Of a DNA stretch of 64,000 nt, positions 44,201 to 53,700 are shown piece by piece. The notes beneath the pieces were generated by a model. It worked only from the letters and a program-made list of their open reading frames with translations. It was not told the origin of the DNA and did not search any database. This stretch comes from an uncultured Candidatus Cenarchaeum sp. (lineage in GTDB: Archaea; Thermoproteota; Nitrososphaeria; Nitrososphaerales; Nitrosopumilaceae), in NCBI GenBank assembly GCA_958295735.1, contig OY282369.1, forward strand, positions 728,161 to 792,160. Reading direction: 5' to 3'. The stretch's first letter is position 1. Each line of letters opens with the position of its first letter. A program made the position numbers and the translations under genes.

Positions 44201-45736
44201 CTCGTCGAAGCGCATCGCGAGGGTGGCCGACGTCAGGTTCAGCAGGAGCGGCGGCCCTTCCCGCCCGCTGTCCAGCTCCGGCGGCGTCTCGCGCGGGGCC
44301 AGCACCAGCACGTCGCTGCCCCGCGCGAGGGCCACGTACACGGTCCCGTTCGGGCCGGCGGCCAGCCCCGCGGGCCGGCGGTCGCCCCCCACCCCGGCGA
44401 TCCCGGCCAGCTTTCCGGACTCCGCGTCGTACGCGCGCACGCCCTGCGGCTCGGCCCGGAACCCGGCCACGTACAGCAGGCCGCGGGGCCCGTCCAGCAT
44501 CACGTCCGTCCGCTCCAGCGTCGACTGGTCGCGCGCGCCGGCCGTCAAGTCCCCCATGCTCGCCTCGAACGCGGGGATGCCCACGGTCCCGTTCCTGCTC
44601 CCCGCCAGATCGTACGAGGCCAGCGTGCCGTTCCTGTGCAGGACGTACAGCTTTTCCCGCTCCTCGTCCACCTCCATGTCGTGCGCGGCGACCATGTTCC
44701 AGCAGTCCCGCCTGGTGGCCTCCGAGTACGTCCCGGATATGGCCCGGTCGGCCAGGCCCGCGAGCGCCCTCCCGGACACCGACGGGTGCTGGCTGAACCG
44801 GCCCGCCGCATCCTCGAACAGCAGCGCGTTCACCCCGTACTCCGCGTCGTGCAGCGGCAGGCCGCCCCCGCACGCGCGCGCGGTCGCGGCGAGGGCCTCC
44901 GAGGCGCCGCCGCGGTCGGGGCCGAGCACCGCCGCGCTGGCGTACAGCGAATTGGAGCCGGCCGTCCCGTTGAGCGCCATGGCGGAAGGCAGGAACGCCC
45001 CCGTCCCCGCGCGCGATGCGCCGGCCGGGAGCAGGGCCGGCGCGCCGCCTGACCAGTCGATGACCGCCACGAGCCCGTCTGCTGGCAGGCCGCCCTGATC
45101 GCCCGGCGCGCTGCGGACCGCCATCACGTACGCGCGGCCGGAATCCTGGTCCACCAGCACGCGGCGCGCCTCGATCCCGCCGCCCCCCGGCGCCCCGTCC
45201 CAGCGCGGGACGCCGCCCAGGTCCACCGATCCCGCCATATTGTGGCCGTCCGCGGGATCCAGCACGGCCACGCCGGCGCCCGCCGCGACGTACACCATCC
45301 CCGTGCCCTCGTGCACGTCGATGCCGCGCACCGCGCTCACGAACGGCACCGACCCTACCAGGGCGTGGCCGCCGCTGCTGTCGTACGCGCGGACGGCCCA
45401 CCCGCCGTCGCCGTCATGGCCCGCCACGTACAGCAGGCCGTTTCCGGGGTTGAACCGCACCGCGAAGTTGCCCCCCGAGGCCGGCTCCCCCGGGCCGCGC
45501 GGGACGGAGAGCGCCACCGGGAACTCGCAGTCCGACACGGTGCCCCCCAGCGGCGGGCACGTCACCTCGGGCGCCTGGGCCAGCGCTGCTGGAAAAAAAG
45601 GGGCCTCCCCGTGCGGCCCGCCGGCAACAAGGGCGGCGGAGCACGCCAGCAACACGCAGAACAGCAGGGGCCGCGGGCCCGCGTCGCGGCTGACGAGGAA
45701 CGGCGCCGCTTCAGCCGGCGGAACGGCGCGGCTCAT
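35213..45736 (-). CDS. Giant secreted protein (3507 aa): propellers, Ig-like repeats, beta-helix, PBP/Cache module
   Basis: Signal peptide (LLFCVLLACSAALVA), then: YVTN/NHL-type beta-propeller (about residues 60-480); seven Ig-like SbsA-type repeats of about 115 aa (480-1325; core LDLxxGxLxxRFxExxD); second propeller (1325-1740); more Ig-like units; third propeller (2150-2530); a 13-Pro tract; right-handed beta-helix (2565-2860); a type I periplasmic-binding-protein fold (2870-3290) that carries a Cache-like segment (WVDHNASSGGDMEERRSLIV); and a C-terminal beta-sandwich ending VVYAAHCG. No membrane anchor is visible. Modular homologue of the 4520-aa protein in the same operon. Likely a cell-surface sensor, adhesin or wall component; ligand unknown. 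ATG 45736 lies 39 bp after the CFI-box gene. Confidence 0.85.
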   Translation of the reverse strand: MSRAVPPAEAAPFLVSRDAGPRPLLFCVLLACSAALVAGGPHGEAPFFPAALAQAPEVTCPPLGGTVSDCEFPVALSVPRGPGEPASGGNFAVRFNPGNGLLYVAGHDGDGGWAVRAYDSSGGHALVGSVPFVSAVRGIDVHEGTGMVYVAAGAGVAVLDPADGHNMAGSVDLGGVPRWDGAPGGGGIEARRVLVDQDSGRAYVMAVRSAPGDQGGLPADGLVAVIDWSGGAPALLPAGASRAGTGAFLPSAMALNGTAGSNSLYASAAVLGPDRGGASEALAATARACGGGLPLHDAEYGVNALLFEDAAGRFSQHPSVSGRALAGLADRAISGTYSEATRRDCWNMVAAHDMEVDEEREKLYVLHRNGTLASYDLAGSRNGTVGIPAFEASMGDLTAGARDQSTLERTDVMLDGPRGLLYVAGFRAEPQGVRAYDAESGKLAGIAGVGGDRRPAGLAAGPNGTVYVALARGSDVLVLAPRETPPELDSGREGPPLLLNLTSATLAMRFDEPVAADPSGISLGAGGVQEGRVGLAGASAAAGPGGAAVLRLTAEQHRAAAAAHAAYGDALSASISGTAVEDLTGNRYAGSAAARVAAAPDSAFPGAAAEGGRLDLGAAVLEIRFAEAVDLGTLDPSLVTVRHANGTAAATLEPDAEARQPSAGLVRVRLGPGQHAALAGSPGQLAADIGAGAASDASGNAFGGASNVTLEVVPDGAAPVLAGPRGPALDTGTGTLELRFSERVDAGAVVLSGISVSNASGGNATVLSPSSASVPPSDTDLLNVTITDPAVASRIADLHARAGPARVSVDPGAVADLSGNAFAGISNASLFVAEGEPPELADMPPRLDLSAGILDVRFTERIDAGAVDLRGIAVDLTGYPEDLRDAASASQPEPGLLSIVLSGERRQFMVYDYLAALDSGRAPRLEVGGAAVKDLSGNYYAGGHAELDVAGDSAPPALADPTPDLDLGAATVTLEFDEFVNVTAADPAGFSVRAVPGGAVVGLAGAAVSPPEAGGHLDTALVMHLTRAQHRDVAAARLGGEGLRVDAAAGAAADQSGNPFAGLGGAVPTVTDDRAPPELAGASVLSLAAPARLALNFTEQMDLASLDLSGIAVGAPGGGIAVRLGGHGPDPAAAVRPPAPASASQPEPGILHLGLAEWQRRALLPLQAGGLAINASGAAAGDPSGNAFAGIRGYGPAVEPDTRGPLPLEGAAPVLDLRAGTVTLYLDEHADGASVDASRMAVEPAAGGNVSLAGAAAPPATSSDVVVLELTGGQLAQLRAAASGLPPLPPGHRGASGMFLAFAAGGPPALADAAGNPAGEFREELDVVPPPDAKVPGTCPAPPAGCRYAAAARFGADVAGGAIAADQARGLSFAAGRPAPPGAPGAAELLVFDHAGSLLRAITFEPGPASAGKGSTRIDSDVEVDGRTGEAYMVVTEYLPGAAPSVLGSALVSVQPATGAISSQVPLRFVDWEGDEPASLGRMDVELDAAGGRAYVGTGAPAGAAEYPDRGTILAVDTVRDELLRAYASPAALLAELGGGGAPYSYRTEAWQPTAMAANGSVLHVAGSAHAGADAAVQHGRPNAYGIHTVSFLDGEGRFTPNYTRVHTLNVQGPHDGAGPGAPDPGSFLARGMELDHERGRLHVLYGNGSIVSYAMAPRGGISAPAYEGAVVLDGGVRYAGMALDGERGVLYAAGPRSMDAYDAAFPGGAKEAAGSVRVDGNVTGIAAAPDGRVLVMTDAGGTIIEPVGAVSVSGAAVSGPDALRVWYDGPAPGNASYSGLVLEPGGPRAVAGTALPQPQPPGGALHEVRFGGPPAAPDAGARLDASPHRTAAADGVGMWEFAGAAGIKARDGQAPLVVRAAAAGTSSVYVRFSEPVRGVDAAGFGGLLVPRDGDAPLTAAVERVLGRDGQSSRLLVLDGPAFAAGRGGALDAAPGSFEDASGNANPGRAGLPVAPGASEVEAEGAEPVRLTPDSFARVITGAAPRVDLSGLDGGSGEARLAYGLEVRSPQASARFQAGTAFGGLPDGEVIYVGPAGRFPQDRSVIGGGPVGAVTEIGDPGSDVSLDRPARIFLPNASGMEAFRMDRAGTVRLVNATCAEDSAAAAAAQLGGSGACAIDAAGPGGPAGKAVHSYGLGAFGAVSAPPGQVPAEGPCAPLAHACGYEVMPGRLAGSGPGGTMAGVGRDAAGSQIVWAAREPASLLPGEAAGAAEVIAYNASGGHAEIARARLGEGGAVRMLGMDADGSTGAIHVALRGAGHGVNYTAADLERGAGAPVPLEWTGSSGERLRNATDAFVRAINGTAYVGLSLRGPGPLPSEGVILSADAAGARAPGLGAGPGEYRYTDHAWRPTAMAVSGDSTTAYAAASWGNASGAGDPPPRRGVLALSFAAPGPAGTTPNYTLLGALEDPPGADPPSPAIGMELDGIREKLYVLYGNGTVSVYGVGPEPGREAGIPALLYRLDRLEGEPRALSLDAPGGALYAVTDAELVAYDTALDRRIATVPLAGGLRDVAATPRGGPVYAVPAEGDGAYVVEPRRDGSRPPPPPPPPPPPPPTLPPGPPPDPGSPEAIVASTPAGGTAVIPDGVYGNSTVAVGRPMTVRAESEGGAVFAGASRMVVSAAGAGAVVLEGLAFVGTDCMPDGSGAVTVRSAAGGPVAVRDGRFEDTCADAVLVRGAPAGGLAVTGSTFEWRAPSGAAAVRSTVPIWDSAVLSNHIFGPASAGIVLAGARGTAIERNHMEDLRGPAVSVEGARDVRISGNAIFNSPAPAAITVQAAGPGVAATGNRVHLPQGPAFLLEHAPGGAPAAAVRFNHNVLHGPAAPSADIVATEAPGVLDARANYYPGYEPDDSRFRAGDGGAVAWRPAAPGGGPGLVGVLASLTDLPGLDGPAGGMLAAARIAARDYNSALLGNGTVNGSAANGTAAASVELAVADVRLASPLAALEGLHRGADDAYWGPVLNRSVAAAVRAYDAAGGEPGAVDGLGAGRGHRPFVLDANGTVLAGGPAPFVPDAAALARLPGEGERAWVDHNASSGGDMEERRSLIVRRGGLLFGAGHAAGAGSGPSAYVGPSSSAALSAMAPHAAEHGLALISPASVDPALAARDGIFRLVPHSGAASAPAADAVQRGGAALVVPILGGDAYSRWMADRVRGDFAAVSGGRFADAVVIGEGAAGPAGAARAAQEMLVRAAAEHGESRLAVLFAGTDAQFAGLAEAARDAPMLGRVKWYVPDAAAQASSGEEAGPDAAKFAGSVGLVSLALDAPPNAANTRLAAALGNGSSGPQHAPSPPPRSPALPAEAGLAYAYAARDAVFLAARSLAMQGPAPAAVERAAAGAVAGDWALGAPRLDPDGDPEGPFSYGMWRALPGGGAEKVAVLEGGAAACGASISEHVMDFGGVRRGGASGELVQSVRNEGSGDLLRVTVNATAWGPPDGASGVGAAALPAGATEVAAARGGAFAPLEQGMAVASGLAPGGSADVRFRLNLQDAPPGGSPGGDGIVQFVVYAAHCG
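38079..38115 (-). repeat. 9-bp repeats encoding a polyproline linker
   Basis: Runs of AGGCGGGGG encode 13 successive prolines that separate the third propeller from the beta-helix. This looks like a rigid spacer between modules. Confidence 0.85.
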
Positions 45737-45775
45737 GCGAGCAACCGCCGATGCCGCCCGCGCGGCAGCGCCGCA

Positions 45776-47725
45776 TCAGGCGCGGCGGCCGAGGTGCCGC
45801 GCGGCCCTGACCACGCGGTGGGCCGCGTACGCCGGCGCCGCGACGTACATGCCGGCCAGGAGCGCCAGCGAGGCCACCCCGTACAGCACCACCGCGTGCT
45901 CGTCGGCCTGCCCGTCCTGGGCGGCCAGCGGCATCACCGCGGAAAGCGTGGCCACCATCGGGGTTATGGCCGCCTGCACCGCCTGGCGGAACAGCGGGTT
46001 CTGGCGCTCCATGTCGGCCACCGCCGGCGAGAAGGCATAGTACGCCGTGTTGAACGCGGACATGAACGCCGTTCCGGATCCGGTAGCCAGCAGGGTGCCG
46101 TCCCTTACCTCCCTGAGAGCCTGCAACTGGGGCGCCAACTCCGTGCCGTACGCGGCGGTCGCTACCAGGCATCCGCTCGCCTCCTCCTCCGCCTCGGGCG
46201 CCGGCTCTTCCGCCTCGGGCTCCTCCGCCTCGGGCGCCGGCTCTTCCGCCTCGGGCTCCTCCGCCTCGGGCGCCGGCTCTTCCGCCTCGGGCTCCTCCGC
46301 CTCGGGCGCCGGCTCTTCCGCCTCGGGCTCCTCCGCCTCGGGCGCCGGCTCTTCCGCCTCCGGTGCCGTCGCGCCTGCCAGCGACGCCTCGTAGCGCTCC
46401 ACGCAACCCTCTGCCAGCCCCACGGCCGCGCATATGGATCCGTACTCTTCGGCATAGTTGGCGTCAAACCAGTCGCGGTACGTCTGGTCGTTGACGTAGC
46501 GCTCCACGTACGAGAGCGGGTCCTTTGTGGGGTCGACGAATGGGGCTATTCCCCTCTGGGCGGGCGGCTCGGGGGCGACCGGCCTGGCCGCGGCCTCGGC
46601 GCCAGGTTTCTCGCCGACGTACTGCGCGAATATCCTCTCGCCCACGCAGACGTCGCCGGACTGGACGGTCTTGGATATGGTCTGGACGCTGCGCCCGTCG
46701 ACGGCGAACAGCCTCAGCGAGAAGAAGTCGTCAATGTACGGCGCCTCGAACACCGTGCGGCCCGGCAGGTCCTGCTCCTCGGCCGGCTGGGCGCTGATCC
46801 TGCCCTGGGCGGAGAACAGCAGGACGTCGTAGTTGGTGCCGCCCTCCGAGGTGACAATCCGCGTCACGTCCTCGTTGCAGTCCCAAGACACGGAGTACAG
46901 CGTGATGTCCGCCACGGCGCCAGGCACGGCGCCGCCTCCGCCGCCCCTGCCTCCGCCGCCTCCGCCGCCCACGGGTATGAGCGGCTGCTGGGACGGGGGC
47001 GACACCGGCACCGTCGGGCCGGTTCCAGGCGCGCCGACGGATGGCAGCATGCTGGCCACGTTCTTCTGCACCTTGCCAACCACGCGGCCCGTTATCGTCT
47101 GGTCGCCGCCCTCGGGATCGACGGGTTCGGGATCGACGGGTTCGGGATCGACGGGTTCGGGATCGACGGGTTCGGGATCGACGGGTTCGGGATCGACGGG
47201 TTCGGGATCGACGGGTTCGGGATCGACGGGCGCCGGCCCTGCTCCTCCCGGGCAGGAAAAATTGTCGCCGACATTAACTGTCCAATTGCCAACATATTGG
47301 ACGACCTGCGAGACATTATACCTACTGAGACGGAATAGAATAGGATACTCGCCGTCAGCGGTTCCGGCAGGGACGCTGACCGGCATGTCCAGTCTGGCGT
47401 CATCTGGAATGGTGTAGGGGGTGTCGGGAAGTTCAAGCCACTCCGCGCCTGTGCCATTGGCAACGACTGAGATTTCGACGCCGCCACTGAAAGACGCGAA
47501 TTTGATCGTGAGGACTTTAGTATCGCAACCCGGGGGCACATTCACGAACCGCGGCGAAAAAATAGTTTCTGTTTCGAGTCCGAATCCAGTCTGCGCCGCA
47601 ACCGGAGGAGCGATCTCGTGGAACGTGGACGCCGCGACGCTCGCCAAGAAGACTAGGAGGGCCGCGCCGGCGAGCGCGGCAACCGGCCTCCGCAACCCCT
47701 GCCGGCCCGCAGTGTTGGAGGACAT
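45776..47725 (-). CDS. CFI-box surface protein with WFD module and C-terminal membrane segment
   Basis: 649-aa protein: signal peptide (AALAGAALLVFLASVAAS), a beta-sandwich (about 45-150), an EPVDP repeat linker, a Gly-rich hinge, a second beta domain, one WFD module (YVERYVNDQTYRDWFDANY, Trp419), a Glu/Ala/Pro repeat linker, then the CFI-box tail starting SGCLVATAAYG (Cys519) with LAPQLQALREVRD, and a final hydrophobic segment (VVLYGVASLALLAGMYVAAP) before a basic end. The tail is a known thaumarchaeal/bacterial surface-protein module; its Cys-containing start suggests processing or anchoring, but this is inference. ATG 47725 overlaps the stop of the 4520-aa gene by one base (TGATG), so expression is coupled. 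Confidence 0.88.
   Translation of the reverse strand: MSSNTAGRQGLRRPVAALAGAALLVFLASVAASTFHEIAPPVAAQTGFGLETETIFSPRFVNVPPGCDTKVLTIKFASFSGGVEISVVANGTGAEWLELPDTPYTIPDDARLDMPVSVPAGTADGEYPILFRLSRYNVSQVVQYVGNWTVNVGDNFSCPGGAGPAPVDPEPVDPEPVDPEPVDPEPVDPEPVDPEPVDPEPVDPEGGDQTITGRVVGKVQKNVASMLPSVGAPGTGPTVPVSPPSQQPLIPVGGGGGGGRGGGGGAVPGAVADITLYSVSWDCNEDVTRIVTSEGGTNYDVLLFSAQGRISAQPAEEQDLPGRTVFEAPYIDDFFSLRLFAVDGRSVQTISKTVQSGDVCVGERIFAQYVGEKPGAEAAARPVAPEPPAQRGIAPFVDPTKDPLSYVERYVNDQTYRDWFDANYAEEYGSICAAVGLAEGCVERYEASLAGATAPEAEEPAPEAEEPEAEEPAPEAEEPEAEEPAPEAEEPEAEEPAPEAEEPEAEEPAPEAEEEASGCLVATAAYGTELAPQLQALREVRDGTLLATGSGTAFMSAFNTAYYAFSPAVADMERQNPLFRQAVQAAITPMVATLSAVMPLAAQDGQADEHAVVLYGVASLALLAGMYVAAPAYAAHRVVRAARHLGRRA
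46179..46360 (-). repeat. 48-bp tandem repeats (Glu/Ala/Pro linker)
   Basis: Between three and four copies of a 48-bp unit encoding EEPEAEEPAPEA. The strongly acidic segment separates the WFD module from the CFI-box tail. Confidence 0.88.
47116..47235 (-). repeat. 15-bp tandem repeats (EPVDP linker, eight copies)
   Basis: Eight copies of GATCGACGGGTTCGG (plus strand) encode repeated VDPEP. A simple in-frame linker. Confidence 0.92.
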
Positions 47726-50700
47726 CAGCAGAACACTCCGTACCTGACGGTCTGCGCGAGCTCCGCCGTGGGAAGGGTCGGGACGGTGGACAGGTTGAGC
47801 CTGAACTTTACCGTCAGATCGTCGGTCGGAGGCAGGCCCGCGCCTATACTAGTCCTGACTTTTGTCATGTCCGTCATGTTTACCAAGGCGTTGAAGCTGT
47901 CCGGCGCCGAGCGGGGCGCCTCGGATATTTCTGTGAGGTTGTATGGCAGGGTGCTGTTTTCGGCAGCCGTCACCATCCAGTCCGTGGCAGTGAGGGATAT
48001 GCCCCTGTCGAGTACGGTCGTGCCGGTGTTCGTGACCACTTGGACGGCCGTGCTTGAGATGCGGCCCGGGACGAGGTTGCCAAGATCCAGGCCGGCGCGC
48101 TCCAGCATGATGCCGCAGTATGTAGGGCCCACCAGTTCCGGTTCCGCGTCAAGGTCAAGCGACCATTCGCGCTCGCTCGTGACGCGCCACAGCTCGTACG
48201 AGTTGGGAAGCGACAGGTCGCCCTTGGCGTCAATGACCGTAGTGCCCAGCGCTCCGGGGCTTACCGAGGCCAGGCCCGGAATGTCTGCCGCGGCCCTCAA
48301 CGGGACGTCGCCGGACGTGGTGATCCCGCGCCCGAGCAGTACGACCGCATCGTAGGCCGAATAGGCGCCTGCCGACGGCCGGACCGAGCCGGTGGCGGTT
48401 GCGACCGCGGTGCGCAACGAGCTTCCCGCCGGGTCGAGTCCGAAGGTGGGCGAGACGACGCTCGCGTCGTAGGCGAATTTGGAGACGACGTCGTCGGAGA
48501 GGATGGCCGAGTGGTTGCCTATGGAGGGAACTATCCAGTCGGCGCGGGTCAGCGCGACGCGGTTGGCCTCACCGGCCGCCAATGCCGCGGAGACAAAGTC
48601 GGCCGCCGAGCCGGCAAATACCACCTTCTGCGCGTCGCTATTCACGTCTAAGACGAGCTGGCCAGAGAGCGACCCCATAGTGGTTACCCACGCCGAGTCG
48701 TCCTGGCCCGGGGCGAACGTGACTTTGGATACTACAGCACTGGATCTCGTGTCAAGTATGCCTTCCAGCTGCTCTATAATCTTTTCGCTGTGCGGATCGT
48801 CCGACTGGAGTATGAATACACTGTCCAATGCTCCACCGTCAACGAGGTGGATGCTGATGGCCTGGGACATGTGGGCATCGTTGGGTGCCAGCCTGATGAG
48901 CCCGTCGCCGGCCTCGGCGAGCGGCGGGACCGTGGAGATCGAGGTCGGGGAGACGAGCACCAAGTCGTTGTCCGTCGCGTACGGCAACAGGGCCGCGGCG
49001 GCCGCATCGGTGGTCGGGCCCACGTAGTACGACGGGCCGTCTCCCGCGTAGTAGCCCGCGCCGTATATGAGGTCGCCGTGCCGCACGAGCAGGGAGCGCT
49101 TCAGCTGATCCTCGCCGGTGAGCGGGTTCGTGAACGAGTACTCCCACCAAGCCTCGCCCTCCGCGGCGATGGTCTCGTTTATCATGTCGACTCCGGCCTG
49201 GCCGCCCGTGAGCACCCTCACGTCAAAGGTGCCGGCGAGGGACGCGTCGGCGCCGTTGGCCTTCACGATGGCATCGTAATAGCCGATGGCGAACGGGTAG
49301 TGGGGCACGTCGCTGTCCAAGGCGTTGATCCTGTCCAAGGAGGCCTGCATGCCCTTGGCCTCGTGGTACTCGATGGAGCGGTCTATGGCGTTGCGGAGTA
49401 TTGGCTTGCTGGCCTCGTCGTCTATCTCCTTGTGGATGCGCGAGAACGCGCTTCTCTGCTCTTCCGGGGTGCCCGGCGGCAGGGTGCCCCTCACCAGTTC
49501 CAGCGAGACGAGGCCGCCGACGGCGACTTGGCGGGCGTTGTAGGCATCCACCGAATAGGCCGCGGCCGAGGCGATCTCGCCGTCCAGCGCGTACGGCGCG
49601 TCGCTCGGCTGGGTCAGGAGGCCCACCTTCACGGGGCCCGTCCCGTTGAAGGCCGGCACGTAGTCCACCTTTGTCCTGTCGTTGACGTACGTGGAGACCG
49701 CATCCGCGTGGCCCGGGAAGAAGTTGTTGCGCGCGTTGAGCATGCCGCCGGCCAAGTTCGCGATGCCCGAGTTGCCGCCGTGCAACATGTTGTGGTTGAA
49801 CGATATCGCCGACGTTATCGTGTGCGGGCCGCCCGCCGTGGACGCGGCCGAGCCGTCCGCCTCCGCGTGGCACGCGCCCTCGCAGACGAGGAAGGCCCCG
49901 CCGGAGCCGCTCTCGTATATGCGGTTCAGGGTGGCGCGGATGCCGTCGGCGCCGGCCCATACCGTGATGGCCGCCTCTGCGGGCTGGCCCGAGTCGTAGA
50001 ACGCGGTCGAGTTGCTGCCGCTTACCCCGGCCAAGTAGTCCATGTCGGGCTCCGAGTCGGCGCGCACGATGGTGTTGCCGCGTATCGTAACGTCGGAGGC
50101 CGTCTGGTATACGAGCACGGCGGGGCCCGGCGTGTCCTCTATGTAGTTGCCGGACACGTCGACGCTGGTGGCGCCGGCGAGCTGCACGCCGGCATAGCTG
50201 GTGCCGAATACGAGGTTAGACGCGATGGTGCCGGCCGCGAGCTGGCCGGCGGAGTCGTGGGAGTCGCCCGTCCTCACGGCGGCGGCGCGCCGCTCGGGGG
50301 CCGAGCCGTCGGCGGGGATGCCTATGTCGCGGAAGGTATTGCCAGTCACGGCGAGGCGGTCCACGCTCGAGGAGGCCGATACGGTGACGGCGTCCCCGCA
50401 TGTGTTCTCGAACGTGCTTCCCGATATGGAGGCGGCGCCGGAGGAGATCGTGACTGCGCTGCCAGCGGGGTTGCCCTGCGAGCAGGCCGTGCCCGAGAAC
50501 GCGATTCCGCTGATGGAAAGCGCGCCCCCTGCCGCGTACGAGCGCACGTACGAGTCGCCTTGGAGCGTCACGGAGCCGTTGCCGCTTACGGTCATCGGGC
50601 GGTCCAGTATTACGGCCCCGATGCCGTCGTACGTGCCTGCCGGGAGCATCACGGTGCCGCCGGACGGCGTGGCATCGATTGCCGTGTGGATCGCGGACTT

Positions 50701-53700
50701 TGGCATGGGGCGGATCTGGAGCATGTGGGCGGCATCAGACGGGACCACCAAGGCGGTGGAGCCGTCGGGGGATATCGCGAGGCTCTGGGGCTGGCTGCCG
50801 GCCGGCAACGGGACCACCGAGAGGCGCTTCTCCTCGTCGGCGCCGGTCGCGTTGTACACGGACACGGCGGCGTGGCTCGCGGCGTACAAGCGGGAGTTGG
50901 CTTCGTCAAGCTCGATCTGGGGAACGGACCGCGCGCCGGAAGCCCAGCCGAACAGCCGCTCGTCCATCATGGAGCGGTGCGCCAGCACGGTTGCATCGGC
51001 CGAGCCGTCGTATTCAATGGAGTACGAGTCCAGCGTGCCGTCCGCGCTGAGGACGTACAGGGAGCCGGTGGCCGCTTCCATGTCCATGGGGGCGCCGGCC
51101 GAGGAAATGGTCTGCTGCACCGTGTAGTTTGCCGTGGTCTCGGAGAAGGCCAAGGCGTGCAGGCCGTCCGCGGCCGCCGCGTATACGGTGGAATTTGCAA
51201 CGACCAAGGCCGCGGCATCGCGGGCCTCGGCCGGATAGCCGTCTCCGGCGGGGGAGGGGGCGTTGGGGGTCGCGGATGCAATGTCGTACGAGAGTACGGG
51301 GCCGCCTGGCGGGGCGGAGACGGCCAGGTACGCCCTGTCGCGGTTCTGGTCTATCGCGAGGCGGATGGGGGTTATGTCCGTGCGCGTGCCGGATGTGGCG
51401 TTCGCGGTGTAGTTCACCGGCGTGCTGTCGGTTACCGCGTGGGGCGCGACGGGATCCACCTGGAGCAACGCGGCCGTCCTCGAGCCAGTCGGGCCGTGGG
51501 TGATGGCGACGTAGGCCGTGTTGGTGGCTTCGTTTATCTGGATGTCGTGTATGGTCGGACTGTCGTACGAGGCGAGGTCGACGTTCGTGGCGTTGGCCGC
51601 GTCGTGCACGGCGAGGGAGCCGGCGCCCGCGACGTACATGAGGCCGTCGTTGGGGTTGGCGCGGGCCAGCGAGACCGCGGCGGCATCGTGCAACGGCATG
51701 GTGCCGTCAATGGCGTACAGGCAGTCGTCTTTCGGCTCGTCGCAACTGGCGTGCACGGCGTATTCCTGTATGATGCGCGCCGTTCCGCCGTAGTCCTCCA
51801 GCAGGGTGGCGCCCGTGTCGTGGTCCGCGACGGCGGCCATCTGGATGGCCACCTGCGCGGAGGCCGCGCCTTGCAGCGAGTCCGTCACGGAAGAGGGCAA
51901 CATCGTGATGACGGGCGAGGCGGTGTCGCGGGGGGGCGGGACGGCTCCCGAGATGCTCATGCCGTTTACCGATATGTCGGAGAGGTCCATCGCGGCGGCG
52001 TTGATGGCGCTAGTAAAGTACAGCGAGAGCGTCCCTGCTGCGACGGAGATCGCCGGATCGGCGCGCACCGACAGGACGTCCGTGTTGAACACGACGGTCG
52101 GGAGCTTGGCAAGCTCGGGCGAGCCCGCGGGCGGAAGCTGGGTGCCGGCCTCCTGCACGGGGTCCGCGCTGTTGAGTATCTTGCCGCCGTTGAGGACCAG
52201 CATGGCGGTGGCATAGTCAGGCATCTTGCCCAGCGCGACCGTGTGGTCGAATGTTATGAACGCGGTGCCGTTGCCGGCCGCAAACGTGGCAGTCTCGCCG
52301 TTGGAGAACACGAGGTACGGCAGTTCCCCGCCGGGAGCCGGAACCACGTCTACCGGGACGTTGAAGGTGATGTTGATGCCCACCATCTCGCCGATCCTGT
52401 AGCCGGAGGCGGGAGGCTCCTCGTCGGCAAGCACGATGCCTACCACGCCCGCCTTTGAGGTGCTGGCGTTGACGGGGCCGGTGCCGCTCAGGTTGGCGGA
52501 CGGGGGAAGCGTGTTGCCGACGGCGCTCAGGTTGCCGGCGGCCAAGTAGTTGACGTGGACGCCGCCGACGCTTTCGTACATGGTGTTGTCGCGTATGGTG
52601 AAGGCGGCAGTGACGTCGTTGGTTGTGTCTACGATGTCGCGGTCTCCGTGCTGTATGAAGCCGTCGGTCTCCACCCCGCAGACGCCGGCGCAGACGACGA
52701 GGCCGCCGCTGCCGCCCGCGATGCGGTTGTCCCGTATGGTGATGTCCGCGGTGTCGTTGTGGGCCCAGACCTTGATGGCCGCGTCGGCGGCGGGTGTGCC
52801 GTCGTACGGCTGGGGGCTGAGCCGCCACCAGACGGTGTCGTCCCTGGGGCCGGGGTCGTCCCACGACTTGTAATAGTGCGAGGGCGAGTCGCTGTTTTCA
52901 ATGTGGTCCAGGTAGTCAAAGTCGGGCTGGTTGTTGGCATTCAGCGCGATGTTGTCCGAGATGGTCGTGTTCGTTGCGGCGGCGGCGAGGCCGATGGCGC
53001 TGTCCGCGGTGTTGCTTATGTTGTTGTGCGACATGGTCACGCCGTCGGGCTTCATTACGCGGATTCCGGCCGCGCTGCTGCCGTTTATGACGTTGCCCGT
53101 TATCAAGGTGTCCGTGACCGCGGCCTGGCCGGTCGGGTGGAACGACAGGCCGATGGCGCCGTGCATGGCGCCGTATTCGTCGACGGAGACGATGTCGGCA
53201 GGTCCCGAGTGGTCGCGCGCGGTCTTTAGGCCGATGTTGGTGAACGTGTTTCCCGATACGGCGGAGCCGGCGAGGCCGTTCTCGCCGACCAGCTGCACGC
53301 CGGCGTTGCACGTGTCGGATACGGAGATCCCGCTTATCGTGACGTTTTCGCGCTGCTCGCCGATGTCGGCTATCAAGGGGGCAACGGGGGCGGCGGCGGT
53401 GCGGCCGTTGAGTATGCTTACGGCGCCGTACGGGTACCCCGGCAGGCACATGCCCTCGAACGAGAGGTCGCGCACTGTGACGTTGTCGGCGATTATCTCC
53501 AGCCTCGAGTTGCCGACGAACGCCGCGTCGTCTGATTTTATGACGGTGAGCGGCTTGTCTACGGTGAGAATGGTATCGCGGTAGTTGCCGTCCGGTATGA
53601 CGACCGTCTCATGTTCGGCGGCATCGTCCAGCATCTGTTGGAGATCTGAGGGGGCCTGCGGCTCCACCACCATGACGTGGGGGACCCAGTCGCGCGTCAG

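Noticed and set aside
35222-45736. Long plus-strand ORFs (500-1378 aa) opposite the giant genes
   Set aside because: They are shadows: composition is Arg/Pro/Ala/Gly-rich, with no recognisable domains, and the minus strand carries clear domain patterns.
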